Shown: positions 47,872 to 60,440 of the stretch, in pieces | How the letters are laid out: each line of letters begins with the position of its first letter | Numbering within the stretch: the stretch's first letter is position 1 | The notes under the pieces: generated by a model | The model's input: the letters and a program-made list of their open reading frames with translations, nothing else | Database searches by the model: none | What the model was told of the DNA's origin: nothing | Made by a program: the position numbers and the translations under genes | NCBI GenBank assembly: GCA_963995505.1 | Contig: OZ023190.1 | Coordinates: forward strand, 18,160,092 to 18,224,091 | Source: Hypericum androsaemum | Taxonomy: Eukaryota > Streptophyta > Magnoliopsida > Malpighiales > Hypericaceae | Direction: 5' to 3' | Length of the DNA stretch: 64,000 nt

Positions 47872-50800
47872 ATGGAGGGAGCAGGAAACACCAAGGCTAC
47901 CATAGTAACCCAAATTAGCCTTGGCGGGTTCGACCAGCACGTGAAAGCCAAGGACCTGGTGAAGTACTTGGAAGACGAGATAGGCCTGGTATGGAGATGC
48001 AGGTTGAAGACTTCTTGTACCCCGATTGAGTCTCACCCCAAATTCGAGATCACCAACATTGCAGATATCCTTCGAGTAGATGAATATAGGCGGGTGGAGC
48101 CTCACGCTTTTGTTCATTTTGCTTCGCCTGCATCTGTAACTTCGGCACAGGATGTTGCAGGCCGGTGTCAACTCATGTTTCATAACAAGTGCTTGAAAGT
48201 TAGCCTCGGGCCTCAAAATCCATACACTCTGAACCAGAGGAGGAGAACAACTACTCCTTTCAAGTTATCCGATGTGCGACTTGAAATCGGAAACTTGGTG
48301 AGTCGTGATGTGTTCTTTGTTGGTTGGAGGGGACCTCCTTCTGGCGTTGATTTTCTAGTGGACCCCTTTGATGGGACTTGCAAGTTCTGCTTCACCAAAG
48401 AGACTGCCTTCTCTTTTAAAAGCTCTACGCAGCATGCAGTGATTAAGTGTGATTTTAAGGTGGAGTTCTTGGTAAGAGAAATATTTGAGGTCAAACAGTA
48501 CACTGAAAGGTCTTGTCTTGTTATACTATTGCATCTGGGTTCTGCACCTTGGGTGTGGTACAGAACAGCAGATGATGATATTGACGTATCAGTGCCATTT
48601 GATTTATTAGATGATGACGACCCCTGGATTCGGACAACTGACTTCACTCCTAGTGGGGCTGTTGGACGTTGCAATTATTATAGAGTTTCAATTCCACCTC
48701 GTCATGGTGCAAAACTGAAGAAGGCAATAGATTTTCTCAGAGAACGAAGAGTGCAGGAGGAGTCCCTTAAGAGACCTCTTAGAATTCTGGAGGAATCAGA
48801 CTTTGGCACACCGGTGCTAGATCCTTTTTACTGCATTCAGCATGAGAAAGGCATATCTTTTGATGTAATGTTTATGTTAAATGTTGCGGTTCACAAAGGC
48901 GTATTTAATCAGCACCAACTATCAGAAGACATCTTTGACTTACTGAGAAAACAACCTGCAGAGGTCAATTTGGCAGCACTGAAGCACCTCTGCACATACA
49001 AACGCCCCGTCTTTGATGTGCATAGAAAGCTGAAGACTGTGCAGAACTGGTTGTTAAAGTATCCAAAGCTTCTTCAGCGTCCAAAGCAGCTGGATGATAT
49101 TTCTGAAATTAGGAGGTTGGTAATTACTCCGACTAGAGCATACTGCCTTCCACTCGAAGTTGAACTCTCCAATAGGGTTTTGAGGAAATACAAGGACATT
49201 GAAGATCGTTTTTTAAGGGTTACCTTCATGGATGAGGGCATGCAGACCATCAATTCAAATGCTCTTTCCTATTTTGTTGCTCCAATTGTACGAGAAATCA
49301 CCTCCAACTCCTTCCCTCAAAAAACACGGATATTCAAAAGGGTGAAGGACATTCTCACTGACGGGTTTTATCTATGCGGTAGGAGATATTCCTTTTTGGC
49401 CTTCTCATCTAACCAATTAAGGGATCGTTCTGCATGGTTTTTTGCTGAAGACGGGAAAACAAGTATTCTTGGCATAAAAAACTGGATGGGCAAGTTCACA
49501 AACAGGAATATTGCCAAATGTGCTGCCAGGATGGGCCAATGTTTCTCCTCTACATATGCAACTGTCGAAGTTCCACCAGAAGAGGTGGATGATGAACTTC
49601 CTGACGTAGAGAGGAACGGATATGTATTCTCAGATGGCATCGGTATGATCAGTCCTGATCTTGCAAAGGAAGTTGCAGAAAAGCTGAAGTTGGATATGAA
49701 CCCACCTTGTGCTTATCAGATCAGATATGCCGGTTGCAAAGGGGTGGTTGCTACTTGGCCACGGCAAGCTGATGCAATTCGTTTGTACTTGAGGCCAAGT
49801 ATGAACAAGTTCCAGTCAAATCATACTATATTGGAGATATGCTCTTGGACTAGGTTTCAGCCTGGTTTCTTGAACAGGCAGATCATAATATTGTTAACGG
49901 CTTTGCAAGTTCCAGAAGACACCTTTTGGGAGATGCAGGAGACAATGGTCTCAAAGCTGGACAAAATGCTTGTAGATGCTGATGTTGCATTTGAAGTTCT
50001 TACGGCATCTTGTGCCAGTGAGAGTAATATTCCTGCAATAATGTTGAGTGCAGGTTTCAAACCTCAAGCTGAACCTCATCTACGTGGTATGCTAACATCT
50101 ATAAGAGCTGCTCAGCTTTGGGGCCTCAGGGAGAAATCGAGAATCTTTGTTTCTGAGGGAAGATGGTTGATGGGCTGCTTGGATGAGCTTGGTGTGCTTG
50201 AACAAGGCCAATGCTTCATCCAAGTCTCCAATCCAGGCTTGGAGAACAGCTTCTCAAAGCATGGTCCAGCATTTAGTGAAACACAGAACAATTTTTTGGT
50301 GGTCCGTGGTATTGTGGCAATTGCCAAGAACCCTTGTCTTCATCCAGGAGATGTACGGATTCTAGAAGCCGTAGATGTTCCTGGTCTACATCATATGCAC
50401 GACTGCCTTCTTTTCCCTCAGAAAGGTGACCGGCCTCATGCAAATGAGGCCTCTGGTAGTGACCTGGATGGTGATCTGTATTTCGTGACCTGGGATCAAA
50501 ATTTAATTCCACCAAGCAAGAAGAGCTGGATTCCCATGCAATATGATGCTGCAGAAGCTAAACTTCTGTCACGCCCAGTCAGTCACCAGGTAATTATCTT
50601 AATGTAGATGCTACTTGTTTTGATGCATAAATTTTAATCAAGATCTTTTTCGGTGGATGTCAAATCTTTGTTTCGCCTACATATTTCCCCCTTTTGTGAT
50701 TCCTGATATTGAACTATTAACTGCAGTTTATTTATGCTTGTATAAAAATGCTATCTTCTTATAGAAGTTCATTGACTAGCTTCTGCGTGTTAGATACTTT

Positions 50801-51824
50801 AATATTTGAAAGAGAATCTTGCTTTGGAATAAGTTATCTGCCTTGATTTCTGCATACATAATTCCAAAGAAAAACTGGTTGTTTCTATATGTAGAGTCAT
50901 GACACGAAATGAAGTGGTGCAAGATGAATGAGAGTTTCTGTTAATTTGCAGGATATCATAGAGTTCTTTTCTAGAAACATGGTAAATGAGAGTTTGGGTA
51001 CAATCTGCAACGCACATGTTGCTCACTCCGATCGTAGTGACTATGGTGCTCTGGACGAGGACTGCATAACTCTCGCAGAGTTGGCAGCTACAGCTGTTGA
51101 TTTTCCCAAGACTGGGAAGGTTGTTACCATGCCTCATAGGCTGAAACCGAAGCTCTATCCAGATTTCATGGGTAAGGAGGAGCATCAATCTTACAAATCT
51201 ACAAAGATTTTGGGCAGACTGTACCGCCGAATAAAAGATGCCTACGATGACAGTATAGCTACTTCTTCCGAGTCTAGTGTTGCTGCTGCTGATATTCCCT
51301 ATGATGAAGATCTTGATGTTTTGGGATCGGATGAGTACCTGCTTGATGCTTGGGACAAGAAATGCTCTTATGATGGACAGCTGAATGGTCTTCTTAGGCA
51401 ATACAAAGTGAAGAAAGAAGAAGAAATTGTGACCGGGCATATCTGGTCCATGCCGAAGTACAACAGCAGGAAGCAGGGACAACTAAAAGAGAGACTCAAG
51501 CATTCATACACTTCAATGAAAAAGGAGTTCAGACTGATCTTTGAGAACTTGGAGACGGACTTGGACCAGCTCTCTGATGAACAAAAGAATGAGCTGTATG
51601 AAAGGAAGGCTTCAGCATGGTACCAAGTTACCTACCATCCAAAGTGGGTGAAGAAGGCACTGGAGCTACAAGAACTCGATGACGGGGATTGTACGATCAT
51701 GTTAAGTTTTGCATGGATCGCAGCTGACTACCTTGCACGAGTTAAGATTAGGAGTCGGAAAGAGCCCTTGGACTTCTCTAAGCCTGTCAACTCATTGATG
51801 AAGTATCTTGTTGATCGGATGTGA
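47872..51824 (+). CDS. RDR6: RNA-dependent RNA polymerase 6 (SGS2/SDE1 type)
   Basis: Two coding exons, 47872-50589 and 50952-51824, separated by one GT-AG intron in phase 0; 1196 residues, the same length as I recall for Arabidopsis RDR6. N-terminal VTQISLGGF, YLEDEIGLVWRCRLKT and an RRM-like region (1-120) are RDR6-specific and exclude RDR1/RDR2. The catalytic domain starts near LVITPTRAYCLP (about 414) and holds the active-site DLDGD at 864-868. C-terminal ELAATAVDFPKTG, EEEIVTGHIWSMPKY and SFAWIAADYLAR are conserved. RDR6 makes double-stranded RNA from cleaved or aberrant transcripts, feeding ta-siRNA, antiviral and transposon silencing in cytoplasmic siRNA bodies. All catalytic residues are present and there is no defect. 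Confidence 0.97.
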
Positions 51825-52648
51825 TTACCAATGCTCCCTCCAGTGGTTTCTTCATGCACATCAGCGAGGCCACTCTGCCACTTTTCCTCGGATTAGATTT
51901 TCTCTCTCTTTTCTCGGGCTGACCAGCTTTTCGTTTAATGTTATTCTCAAGAACTAGTCACCGTGCTGTGCTGTGCCGGCTTCACTCAAAGATGTTTATT
52001 TGTAAATCTGCACTTCTTAGTTTGGTGAATGCAAGGTTTCTGTTGCAGTACTGCTGGTATAAGAACCGAATCTTGATTTTACGCTCACGATGCCTTTCTC
52101 TTCGCCTCTTCTCCATTCCATCCAAAGTAAACATCTTGACGATTGTTATCGCTCGATGGTGAACCGAGTCGAATGATTAACCTGCAGGCAGTGACTTCCT
52201 GGAGTTCGGACTGAAATAGATCAAGTCATTATATTTATAGACACGGTTTTTAATGATTGTCTAATCTGTAGATACGATTTTTAATGAAATCTGATGGTCT
52301 AAACGAAATTTTCTCCGTGGGGGCAATTTTTTTGTTGTACTCACTCAATCCAAAACCGGCTTCCTGGAGCTGGTATTGTTTGGTTTGAAGGTTAAGGTGT
52401 AAAATGTCACTTTTCACGGGAGATGATACAATATTGAGGAAATGGTACCTTGAACATTTATGAAGGCATAGGCCCTCCAGCTTGCAGGAGGAGTGAGGAC
52501 CAATCTAAGTCAATGAGGCACTGTCTTTACTGACACAGTTGTCCCTGGCTGTCCAAGTCTCAAATGTGTCGGTGGATCCACCAAAAGTCCCACAAATGCC
52601 ACCTGCTTGACAAATAAAAGTTGCATCTTCTTCCTCTTCCTCAACTTC
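51825..52648. other. RDR6 3' region and outer-element target duplication
   Basis: Contains the RDR6 3' UTR. tcaacttc at 52641-52648 is the left target duplication of the outer element (right copy 61960-61967). No other gene. Confidence 0.6.
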
Positions 52649-52739
52649 GGGGAATTTTCCAAAAGGGGGTTAATTTTCTCGACAATTTCCTGAATGGGGT
52701 TGTCAGGAGATGTTTTCCTTGTCTGGGGTCGAGCCAGAA

Positions 52740-53235
52740 ACCGCTCAGCAGGGAGCGTTTTTCCTTCGCACAAAACCGCTGCTCGGGCAGCGTGTTTTTT
52801 GTTTTGCCAAAAACCTCTCCACCTGGAGCGGTTTTTGGTTTGCCAAAAATCTCTCCACCTGGAGCGGTTTTTGGTTTGCCAAAAACCTTGCCTTGGTTTG
52901 CCAAAAAAAATCCAACCTCCACAAATTTAAATAAGCACTCTAACCAACCAATCTACAAGAGCCTATTGACTTATAACTCTGTAATAAATAATATATTACA
53001 TATATACGATTTCTATGAAATATGTAATATATTACATAAATAAGGGTTCCAAAAAAAATTACCCAAAGCGAAAGAAAATTACGGGGAAAACTTTTTTTTA
53101 CCAAAAGCCGCTCCGCTGGGAGCGTTTTTTGTTTTGCCAAGAATTTTGTTTTGCCTAAAACCGCTCCGCCGGGAGCGTTTTCTTTTTTGCCAAAAATCGC
53201 TCCATCGGGAGCATTTTCTTTTTTTACCAATTTAA
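52740..53235. repeat. Subterminal hairpin repeats of the outer element
   Basis: Motifs of the form gccaaaaaccgctccgctgg, followed by gagcgtttttt, recur at about 52780, 52810, 52855, 53100, 53150 and 53190. Each is a small palindrome (cgctcc...ggagcg). They resemble transposase-binding or foldback arrays. Short frames here are by-products. Confidence 0.75.
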
Positions 53236-53239
53236 TTGT

Positions 53240-53660
53240 CTCATTTAAACCAGAACCCGGTCTTAACCATTATACAACTTATTTATTAAAAATAAAGAGG
53301 AAGTAATGTTTATTAAAAATAATAATATTTTGGAATTCCCTTTGATAAAGTTGCAATAAAAAATTCTATCTTGAAGTTAATATGAACAACTAATTTCGTA
53401 ATATAATACACCCAGCTAAATACAAAAAAAAAGACTTATTTCATAAATACATATTTCATAAGTACATATTTATTAAATAAATAATATATTTCATAAATAT
53501 ATTTATGAAATACGTATTTATTTAAAAATAATATATTTCATAAATATGTATTTCATAAATACATATTTATTTAATAAATAATATATTACATAAATACAAA
53601 TATATATAATATACATAAATAATAATATATTACATAAATATAGATAATATATTACATAAA
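53240..53660. repeat. AT-rich palindromic tract (core of outer element)
   Basis: Repeated tatttcataaatacatattt / aataatatattacataaata phrases in both orientations. It continues beyond the retrotransposon at 61536-61660. No gene. The retrotransposon inserted here with a tatgt duplication. Confidence 0.8.
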
Positions 53661-53665
53661 TATGT

Positions 53666-54765
53666 TGTAAGAATAAGAAAACTAAAGTGAGAACTTTATA
53701 ACAGTTTGGGGAGCAAAGGGTAATTTTCCTTAACTAGGGTTTTTGGCCTCAAAAATCTATATAAATAGGCTGTAGGCTGTCTGTGGCCGCCCAAAACTCA
53801 CATCCACGGATTTCCTTCCTCTGTGAAGGTAAGGAGCAAGATCCGGCTTGGAAGGAGGCGCCAAGAGAGGACGTGACCATCGGAGAATCGCTGGACAAGG
53901 AGGGTAAGTCACTAATCCTGTCTGATTCTCGTAAACTCGATTTCAAGTGATTCCTGCTATGAGTCACGTATTTGCCTCTCAAATAAAAGGTGGAGAAGAC
54001 GAATCTGTGAGAGGACGAGTCAGTTCAGAGGGAGTCTCGGACAGATCGTTGGATTAGGCTCGCCCAGATCAACGTCAGGTAAGTGGGAACTTTGTTACCT
54101 CATAGATCGAGGGGTCTAGGTCTCCTGAGATGATTCGTATCTCAGGCTGGAACATGTATGGCTTGAGTTCGGAGTCTGGCTTAAGCCGACCCCTCCATCT
54201 AACAATAATCTGTATCGATATGTCTGATTGTTCTCGAAGTTCTAACCTGTGTGATTTGTTGGAAATCGTAATGCTTTGATAAGTCCTGATTCTGTGTGTT
54301 TTGCAAAACTCGAGTTATGATATGTTCTGTTATGCGTATGATAAGTAGTCGGTTAGGATAGTCGGTTAGGATAGTCGGTTAAGATAGTCGGTTAGGAAAT
54401 ACTTGTATGGATATGTATGCTTCGAAATTGAGATGTGCTTAGTTGGTTAGATAGTCGGATATGAGGTCTTTCGATATGCAAACTGAAATCGTTCTTCCTG
54501 TGTTTCGTTTAATTGGTATCATTCCACTTACTGGGTTTATCAACTCACCCTAGCTGTATGTGTTTCAGATCGTTCAGGTGGGATCCGAGAACGGGAGTAG
54601 AGTGAGTACATGCATCATCACAGTATCGGATTTCCAAATGTTTTTATTCGTTTTGGTTGTTTCGAATTTTGTGTTGGATAATCGTCCCATTTTGTAATAA
54701 AAGTCTGTTGCCTAACGGGGTATTTAATACCTCGGCATTGTCGCCTCTATTTCTGGGTCGCGACA
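53666..54765 (+). repeat. 5' LTR
   Basis: 1100 bp, starts tgtaagaataag and ends gggtcgcgaca. Contains a TATA motif (tatataaatag, about 53758-53768) with a transcribed-looking GTAAGT-bearing region downstream, and short tcggttaggatag tandem repeats at about 54347-54395. Differs from the 3' LTR at about six positions. Confidence 0.95.
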
Positions 54766-54770
54766 AATTA

Positions 54771-54782
54771 TGGTATCAGAGC
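54771..54782 (+). other. Primer-binding site (tRNA-Met)
   Basis: tggtatcagagc, five bases inside the left LTR end, is the standard complement of the 3' end of plant tRNA-Met used by many Ty3 and Ty1 elements. Confidence 0.9.
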
Positions 54783-54901
54783 CGAAAGAAAAAAAAAATT
54801 TCAAACCGCTGCTGCAAAAAAAAAAGATTTTGTTCATTTATAGCATTACATTGCATTTCATGTAGACAAACCACCAAAAGCCTCAGGAAACAACTAGTGG
54901 T

Positions 54902-54938
<37 letters not shown>

Positions 54939-55579
54939 GCAAATCTTGTTGAAACTATGGTTTTGGTGTGAAAATCCCGTGATTTTGTGTCTAAAACCAC
55001 CAAAAACTTTGAAAGGCCATAACTTTTGACTCACTTAACCGATTTTCTATTATAACCATTTTTCGGAAAGGGAATTTCAAGATCTACAAACATTCTTGCT
55101 TCGCCAGAACGATCGACTTTGGGGGCCTAATTCGCAGCCATTTGAAGTTTTAGGCAAAAATTTCAAGTAGTTTTCGTCAAAAATTTTGAGGTGGTGTTGA
55201 AGTTTTCGTGTTCCTAGGGGTGAAATAGGTCGTAGGGAACCCCAGGGGGGGTAAGAATACGGGTTGTGATTAAGGAATGTTTAATACAAAAATTGTGATT
55301 GAGAATCTGATTGTGATTTTGTGATTATGACTGTCATTTAGTGATTATGATCTGCGGATTAGGGATTCGTGACTCTGAGAGTATGACTGTGATAAGTGCT
55401 TAGATTATAATTGTGTTTATGACTATTAACGTGGTAATGTGATTATTCAGATTATGTGAATATAATTTTGTTTAAGAATAGAAGCATGATGGAGATATCT
55501 GTTAGTGATTATAGAGTTATATTGTTAGTGCTAAGTGTCTGAATATATTAGTGATGTGCACACATCAGGAAACAAAATA
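54783..55579 (+). other. Untranslated leader of the retrotransposon, with a G29 run
   Basis: No gene. A homopolymer of 29 G lies at 54908-54936. The remainder is AT-rich leader before the gag start. Confidence 0.7.
54908..54936 (+). repeat. Homopolymer run of 29 G
   Basis: 29 consecutive G in the given sequence. Such tracts are prone to sequencing error, so the length may be inexact. Confidence 0.9.
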
Positions 55580-58500
55580 ATGGCACCGACGACGAGAGCT
55601 GGAGCATCCAGGGGGCAAGGGCAGCAACCGGCAAGGGAAATAGGGCCGAAACAAGTTGGGGGCCATAATGTGATCCCTGACCACGTGGAGGATGCTGTCG
55701 TTAATAATGCTGGCATGGATGATGACATCGGGGATAATGAATCAGCTAACGGCATTCCTGCTGCCCCTACCAATGCTCCTCCTGCTACCCCTGCCAATGC
55801 CCCTGCTGCCCCTGCCAATGCCCCTGCCACGAACCCAGCAGGGTTAAACGTTGAGGGTGCACTTTTGCAGAATCTGACCCTTTTAGTTCAGCAACACCAG
55901 CAGGCAGCCCCAGTCACGCCACAGCCTGTACTCCAATCGCAACCCACCATTGGGAGTTATCAAGAATTCCTGAGGGTTAAGCCACCCCCTTTTGATGGTT
56001 CAGAGGACCCGATCCAGGTAGAGGATTGGGTGGTCGAGATGGAGAAGGCATTTGAGATCGCCAACACCCAGGGCGCAGAAAAAGTGAAGTACGCTGCCTA
56101 TGTACTGAAAGGCGACGCTCGTAGGTGGTGGGAAACTCAGGATAGGATTCGTCGAGACAAGAGGACGGGGGAAGTAGCAGAAGTAGAAGTGTATGGCTGG
56201 GAAGACTTTCTGAGAGATTTCAGGGGTCACTTTATTTCGCCAGCCAAGAGGAGAGAAAAGGCACGAGAATTCGACCAGTTAGTGCAAGGGAACCTGACTG
56301 TGACAGAGTATGATCGAGAATTTTCTAGACTCTCGATCTTCAAGTCGGCGACGACGCTAGACGAAGATACTCGAGCTAGAAAGTTCGAGGATGGGCTTAT
56401 AGATGATATCAGGAATCTGGTGGTGCCTTTCCTCCTACCCACCTATTCGGATGTACTCCACAGGGCACTGGTAATTGAACAAAATTTGAAATCCTGCCAA
56501 AAGAAGACAGAGAAGGAACAGGCAAAGAGGAAGGTGGGACCGGATGGGGGAAATCATTATGCTGAATCAACTAAGAGATCTTACAATCCACCTCCTGCTA
56601 GAAATTTTGGCCCGTGGTGCGAGAGATGCAATTGTTCGGGCCACACCCAGGAGCAATACAGGTAATTGTAGTATTACTTTAGACAACTAGGAGACTTGGA
56701 ATACAATATGTGAATTTACCACATATTTATTGTAGGTGGATTTCTGGAGCATGCTTTAAGTGTGGTAAGATGGGGCACCAACTGGCATCTTGCCCTGAAA
56801 TGCGTGCACGGAGTTCAACCGCAACAAATTCCAGTGGCCGATTTGCTCTAGCCGGAGGGAAGCCGCCACCACCGCCGCTGCCACCACCGAGAGCTCCGGC
56901 ACGAGTGTACGCCCTCAATCAATCTGAAGCTGGGCAACATGGAGATGTGGTGACAGGTAAATCTCCACACAATTAAGTTACATGTATCGCTTGGAAAATG
57001 CCATTTAAGCATAGGACTCTGTCGCAGGTAAATTTTTAGTAGCTGGATTTCCTGCGAATACATTATTTGATTCTGGAGCAACCCATTCTTTCATTGCTGA
57101 TCACTTCGTGAGGAGACATAAATTATTGACATATAGTTGTGAGGAGGAGTTGGCAGTTACCACTCCACTGGGGAAGACCATTTTTGTAAACCAGAGTTGC
57201 GACTGCGAGATTCTTATAAGTGGCCAGCAACTCAAGGGGCATTTCCGAGTCATGAGAATGATGGGCTTCGACGTTATCCTGGGGATGGATTGGCTGGCGG
57301 GACAGTATGCCTGTATTGATTGTAGGTGTAAGTCTGTTATTTTTCGACCCCCAGGAAATGAAAAGTTCATGTTTGTAGACGCCAATGTCAAAACCCCCTT
57401 GACAATAATCTCTGCTATGGAAGCAAGGAGATTGATGCAAAATGGTGCGGTAGCCTACCTAGCTACTGCAATGGATGCGCAGACCAGGACTCTATTGGAT
57501 CAGATCCCTATTGCTAGAGATTTCCCAGATATTTTTCCAGAAGAGATACAAGGGATACCACCAGATCGCGAAGTGGAGTTCCAAATCGAACTGAGCCCTG
57601 GGGCGAAACCTGTATCTAAAGCACCTTATCGCATGGCCCCAGCGGAACTAAAGGAGCTAAAAGTACAGCTGGTGGACCTATTGGATAAGGGATTCATCAG
57701 ACCAAGTGTTTCACCATGGGCTGCACCGGTGTTATTCGTAAAGAAGAAGGACGGTTCCATGAGGATGTGTGTGGATTATCGGGAGCTAAACAAACTCACT
57801 ATTAAGAATAGGTACCCCCTACCCAGAATTGAAGATCTGTTTGATCAGCTGAAAGGGGCAAGAGTGTTCTCCAAAATAGATCTACGCTCGGACTATCATC
57901 AATTGAAGATTAGGGATGAAGATGTGTATATGATGGCTTTTCGCACTAGATATGGACATTATGAGTTCCTAGTGATGCCCTTTGGATTAACCAATGCTCC
58001 AGCAAAGTTCATGGACCTGATGAATCGAACCTTCCGCCCATACTTGGATAAATGTGTGGTGGTGTTCATTGATGATATTCTGGTGTATTCACCAAGTAAG
58101 GAGGCACATGAGGAACACTCGAGGATGGTTCTACAAATAATGCGAAAGGAACAATTATACGCCAAATTGAAGAAGTGTGAATTTTGGCTCGAGAAAGTTA
58201 CATTCCTTGGACATGTATTATCCAAAGAAGGAGTATCTGTAGACCCCGGTAAGATTGAGACAGTGGTAGGATGGCAGTAACCAAGCACTGTGACAGAAGT
58301 ACGCAGTTTCTTGGGATTGGCAGGCTACTACCGACGTTTTGTGGAAGGGTTCTCCAAGATAGCCATAGCTCTAACCAGGCTAACTCAGAAAGGAGTGAAG
58401 TTCACATGGAGTGAAGAATGTGAGCAAAGCTTCCAGGAACTGAAGAAGAGATTAGTGACAGCACCCATACTAGCTCAACCTAGTGAAGGAAAGGATTATG

Positions 58501-60440
58501 TAGTTTACAGTGATGCCTCGAAAAATGGGTTGGGATGTGTACTTATGCAAGAGGACAAGGTGATCGCTTATGCATCATGACAACTTAAGCCTTACGAGAA
58601 GAATTACCCTACCCATGATCTCGAGCTAGCAGCAGTAGTTCATGCACTCAAGATATGGAGACATTACCTTTATGGTGTCCGATGCGAGATGTATACAGAT
58701 CATAAGAGCCTGAGATATATTTTCACACAGAAGGAATTGAATATGAGACAACGAAGGTGGCTAGAATTGATCAAGGATTATGATATTGGGATCCACTATC
58801 ACCCAGGAAAAGCTAACATAGTAGCAGATGCTCTCAGCAGGAAGAGTCAAACGGGTAAAGTTCATACGACACAAGAAGGATTGATACGTCAATTGAGAAG
58901 TTTGGGGGTGGAAGACTCTGAATGTTCGATCGGCTTAGCGGCAAGTCTGGAATTGGAGCCCACACTGCGAACTCAACTAGGCGAAGGACAACGCAAGGAT
59001 GCAACTCTTATCTCTCTTAGACGGCAAGTTGAACGAGGAGAGCTAGAACATTTTCGCATTGGAGCCGACAATAATCTGTATTACCATAACAGAATATGTG
59101 TCCCAGCAGCCAAAGAATTAAAAAATAAAGTATTGGAAGAGGCTCATACCGCCCGCTATGCGGGACATCCAGGAGGGACTAAAATGTACCAAGATCTCAA
59201 ACTTGATTTTTGGTGGTCCGGTATGAAGAAAGAGATAGCAGATTATGTAGCCAGTTGCATGGTATGTCAATTAGTCAAGGCGGAACACCAACGACCAGCT
59301 GGTCCCCTTCAACCATTAGAGATTCCAGAATGGAAGTGGGAGAAGATTATAATGGATTTTGTGACGGGACTTCCAAATAACCTTCAAGGTAAAGATGCGG
59401 TGTGGGTAGTGGTTGATTGCCTCACCAAGTCAGCACATTTTGTAGCATACAAGACAGGTATGTCTATTGAGCAAATGGCAGAATTGTACATAAGAGAGAT
59501 AGTACGGTTACATGGAATTCCAATGAGTATCACTTCTGATCGAGACACTAGATTTTTATCTAAGTTTTGGGGCAGCATACAGAAAGTAATGGGTACAAAA
59601 TTATAATTCAGTACAGCTTTTCACCCACAGACGGATGGACAATCTGAACGGACAATTCAGACGCTAGAAGATTTACTGAGAGCTTGTGTGTTGGATTTTG
59701 GGGGAAATTGGGAGGGACATCTGCCATTAATGGAATTCGCCTATAATAACAGGTTTCAGGCGAGTATTGGAATGGCTCCTTATGAGGCCCTGTATGGCAG
59801 AAAGTGTCGTTCGCCCATCAGCTGGAATGAAATAAGAGAGAGAGAAACTTTGGGCCCAGAGATGTTCAGGGAACTAACTGACAAGGTACCAATAATCTGA
59901 AGCCGAATCCAAGCGGCACAAGATCGACAGAAGAAGTTTGCAGATCAACATCGCAGAGAAATAGAATTTGAGGTTGGAGACCATGTATTTTTAAAGGTAT
60001 CACCTACCAAGGGAATTCGAAGATTTGGAATCAAAGGAAAACTGAGTCCACGTTACATTGGACCCTTTGACATAACCCAACGGATAGGAAAGTTAGCTTA
60101 TCGACTGGCTTTACCTCCGATTCTGGCAGGGGTACATGATGTATTCCATGTGTCTATGTTACGAAAATACATCCCGAGGGAGGGGCAGGTGGTACAAGAT
60201 ATCCCATCAGAGATACGTCCGGATGTGAGCTATGAGGAAGTTCCTCTGCGAATTGTCGATGTCAAACTTCAACAGCTTCGTAAGAGAACGATTGAGTATG
60301 TCAAGGTGCAATGGAGTAATCACACGGAGAGGGAAGCCACTTGGGAATTGAGCTCTGAAATAAAGGAAAAATACCCTTACCTCTTCGAAAGCTCAAGTAA
60401 GTTTGAGGACAAACTTTATCCTAAGGGGGGAAGAATGTAA
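55580..60440 (+). pseudogene. gag-pol polyprotein with two small introns and four in-frame stops
   Basis: Start chosen at ATG 55580 (MAPTTRAG). Two GT-AG introns (56662-56735, 74 bp; 56957-57027, 71 bp) bring gag, the CCHC knuckle (CFKCGKMGHQLASC), protease ([10 protein letters not shown]) and pol into one frame of 1572 codons including the terminator. Pol has RT with FIDD (about 58068), RNase H, integrase HHCC and DDE (MDF, SDRDTRF, SERTIQ), and a chromodomain-like end (VKVQW..HTEREATWE). In-frame stops lie at 58278-58280 (TAA), 58578-58580 (TGA), 59604-59606 (TAA) and 59898-59900 (TGA); no frameshift. The final stop overlaps the first bases of the 3' LTR. This copy cannot make full pol. Confidence 0.9.
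60423..60435 (+). other. Polypurine tract
   Basis: aaggggggaagaa directly before the tg of the 3' LTR; primes plus-strand DNA synthesis in LTR retrotransposons. Confidence 0.9.

Noticed and set aside
50799..51482. 227-codon minus frame over RDR6 exon 2
   Set aside because: Antisense shadow of RDR6; no domain.
47872..51824. Assignment as RDR1
   Set aside because: First impression; length of 1196 residues and the N-terminal YLEDEIGLVWRCRLKT segment and other motifs fit RDR6, not RDR1.
52510..53230. Several frames of 75-140 codons with repeated KNLSTWSGFWFA-like text
   Set aside because: By-products of the subterminal repeats of the outer transposon.
53749..53982. Small frame repeated in both LTRs (also 60519-60752)
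   Set aside because: Identical antisense frames in LTR sequence; no evidence of a protein.
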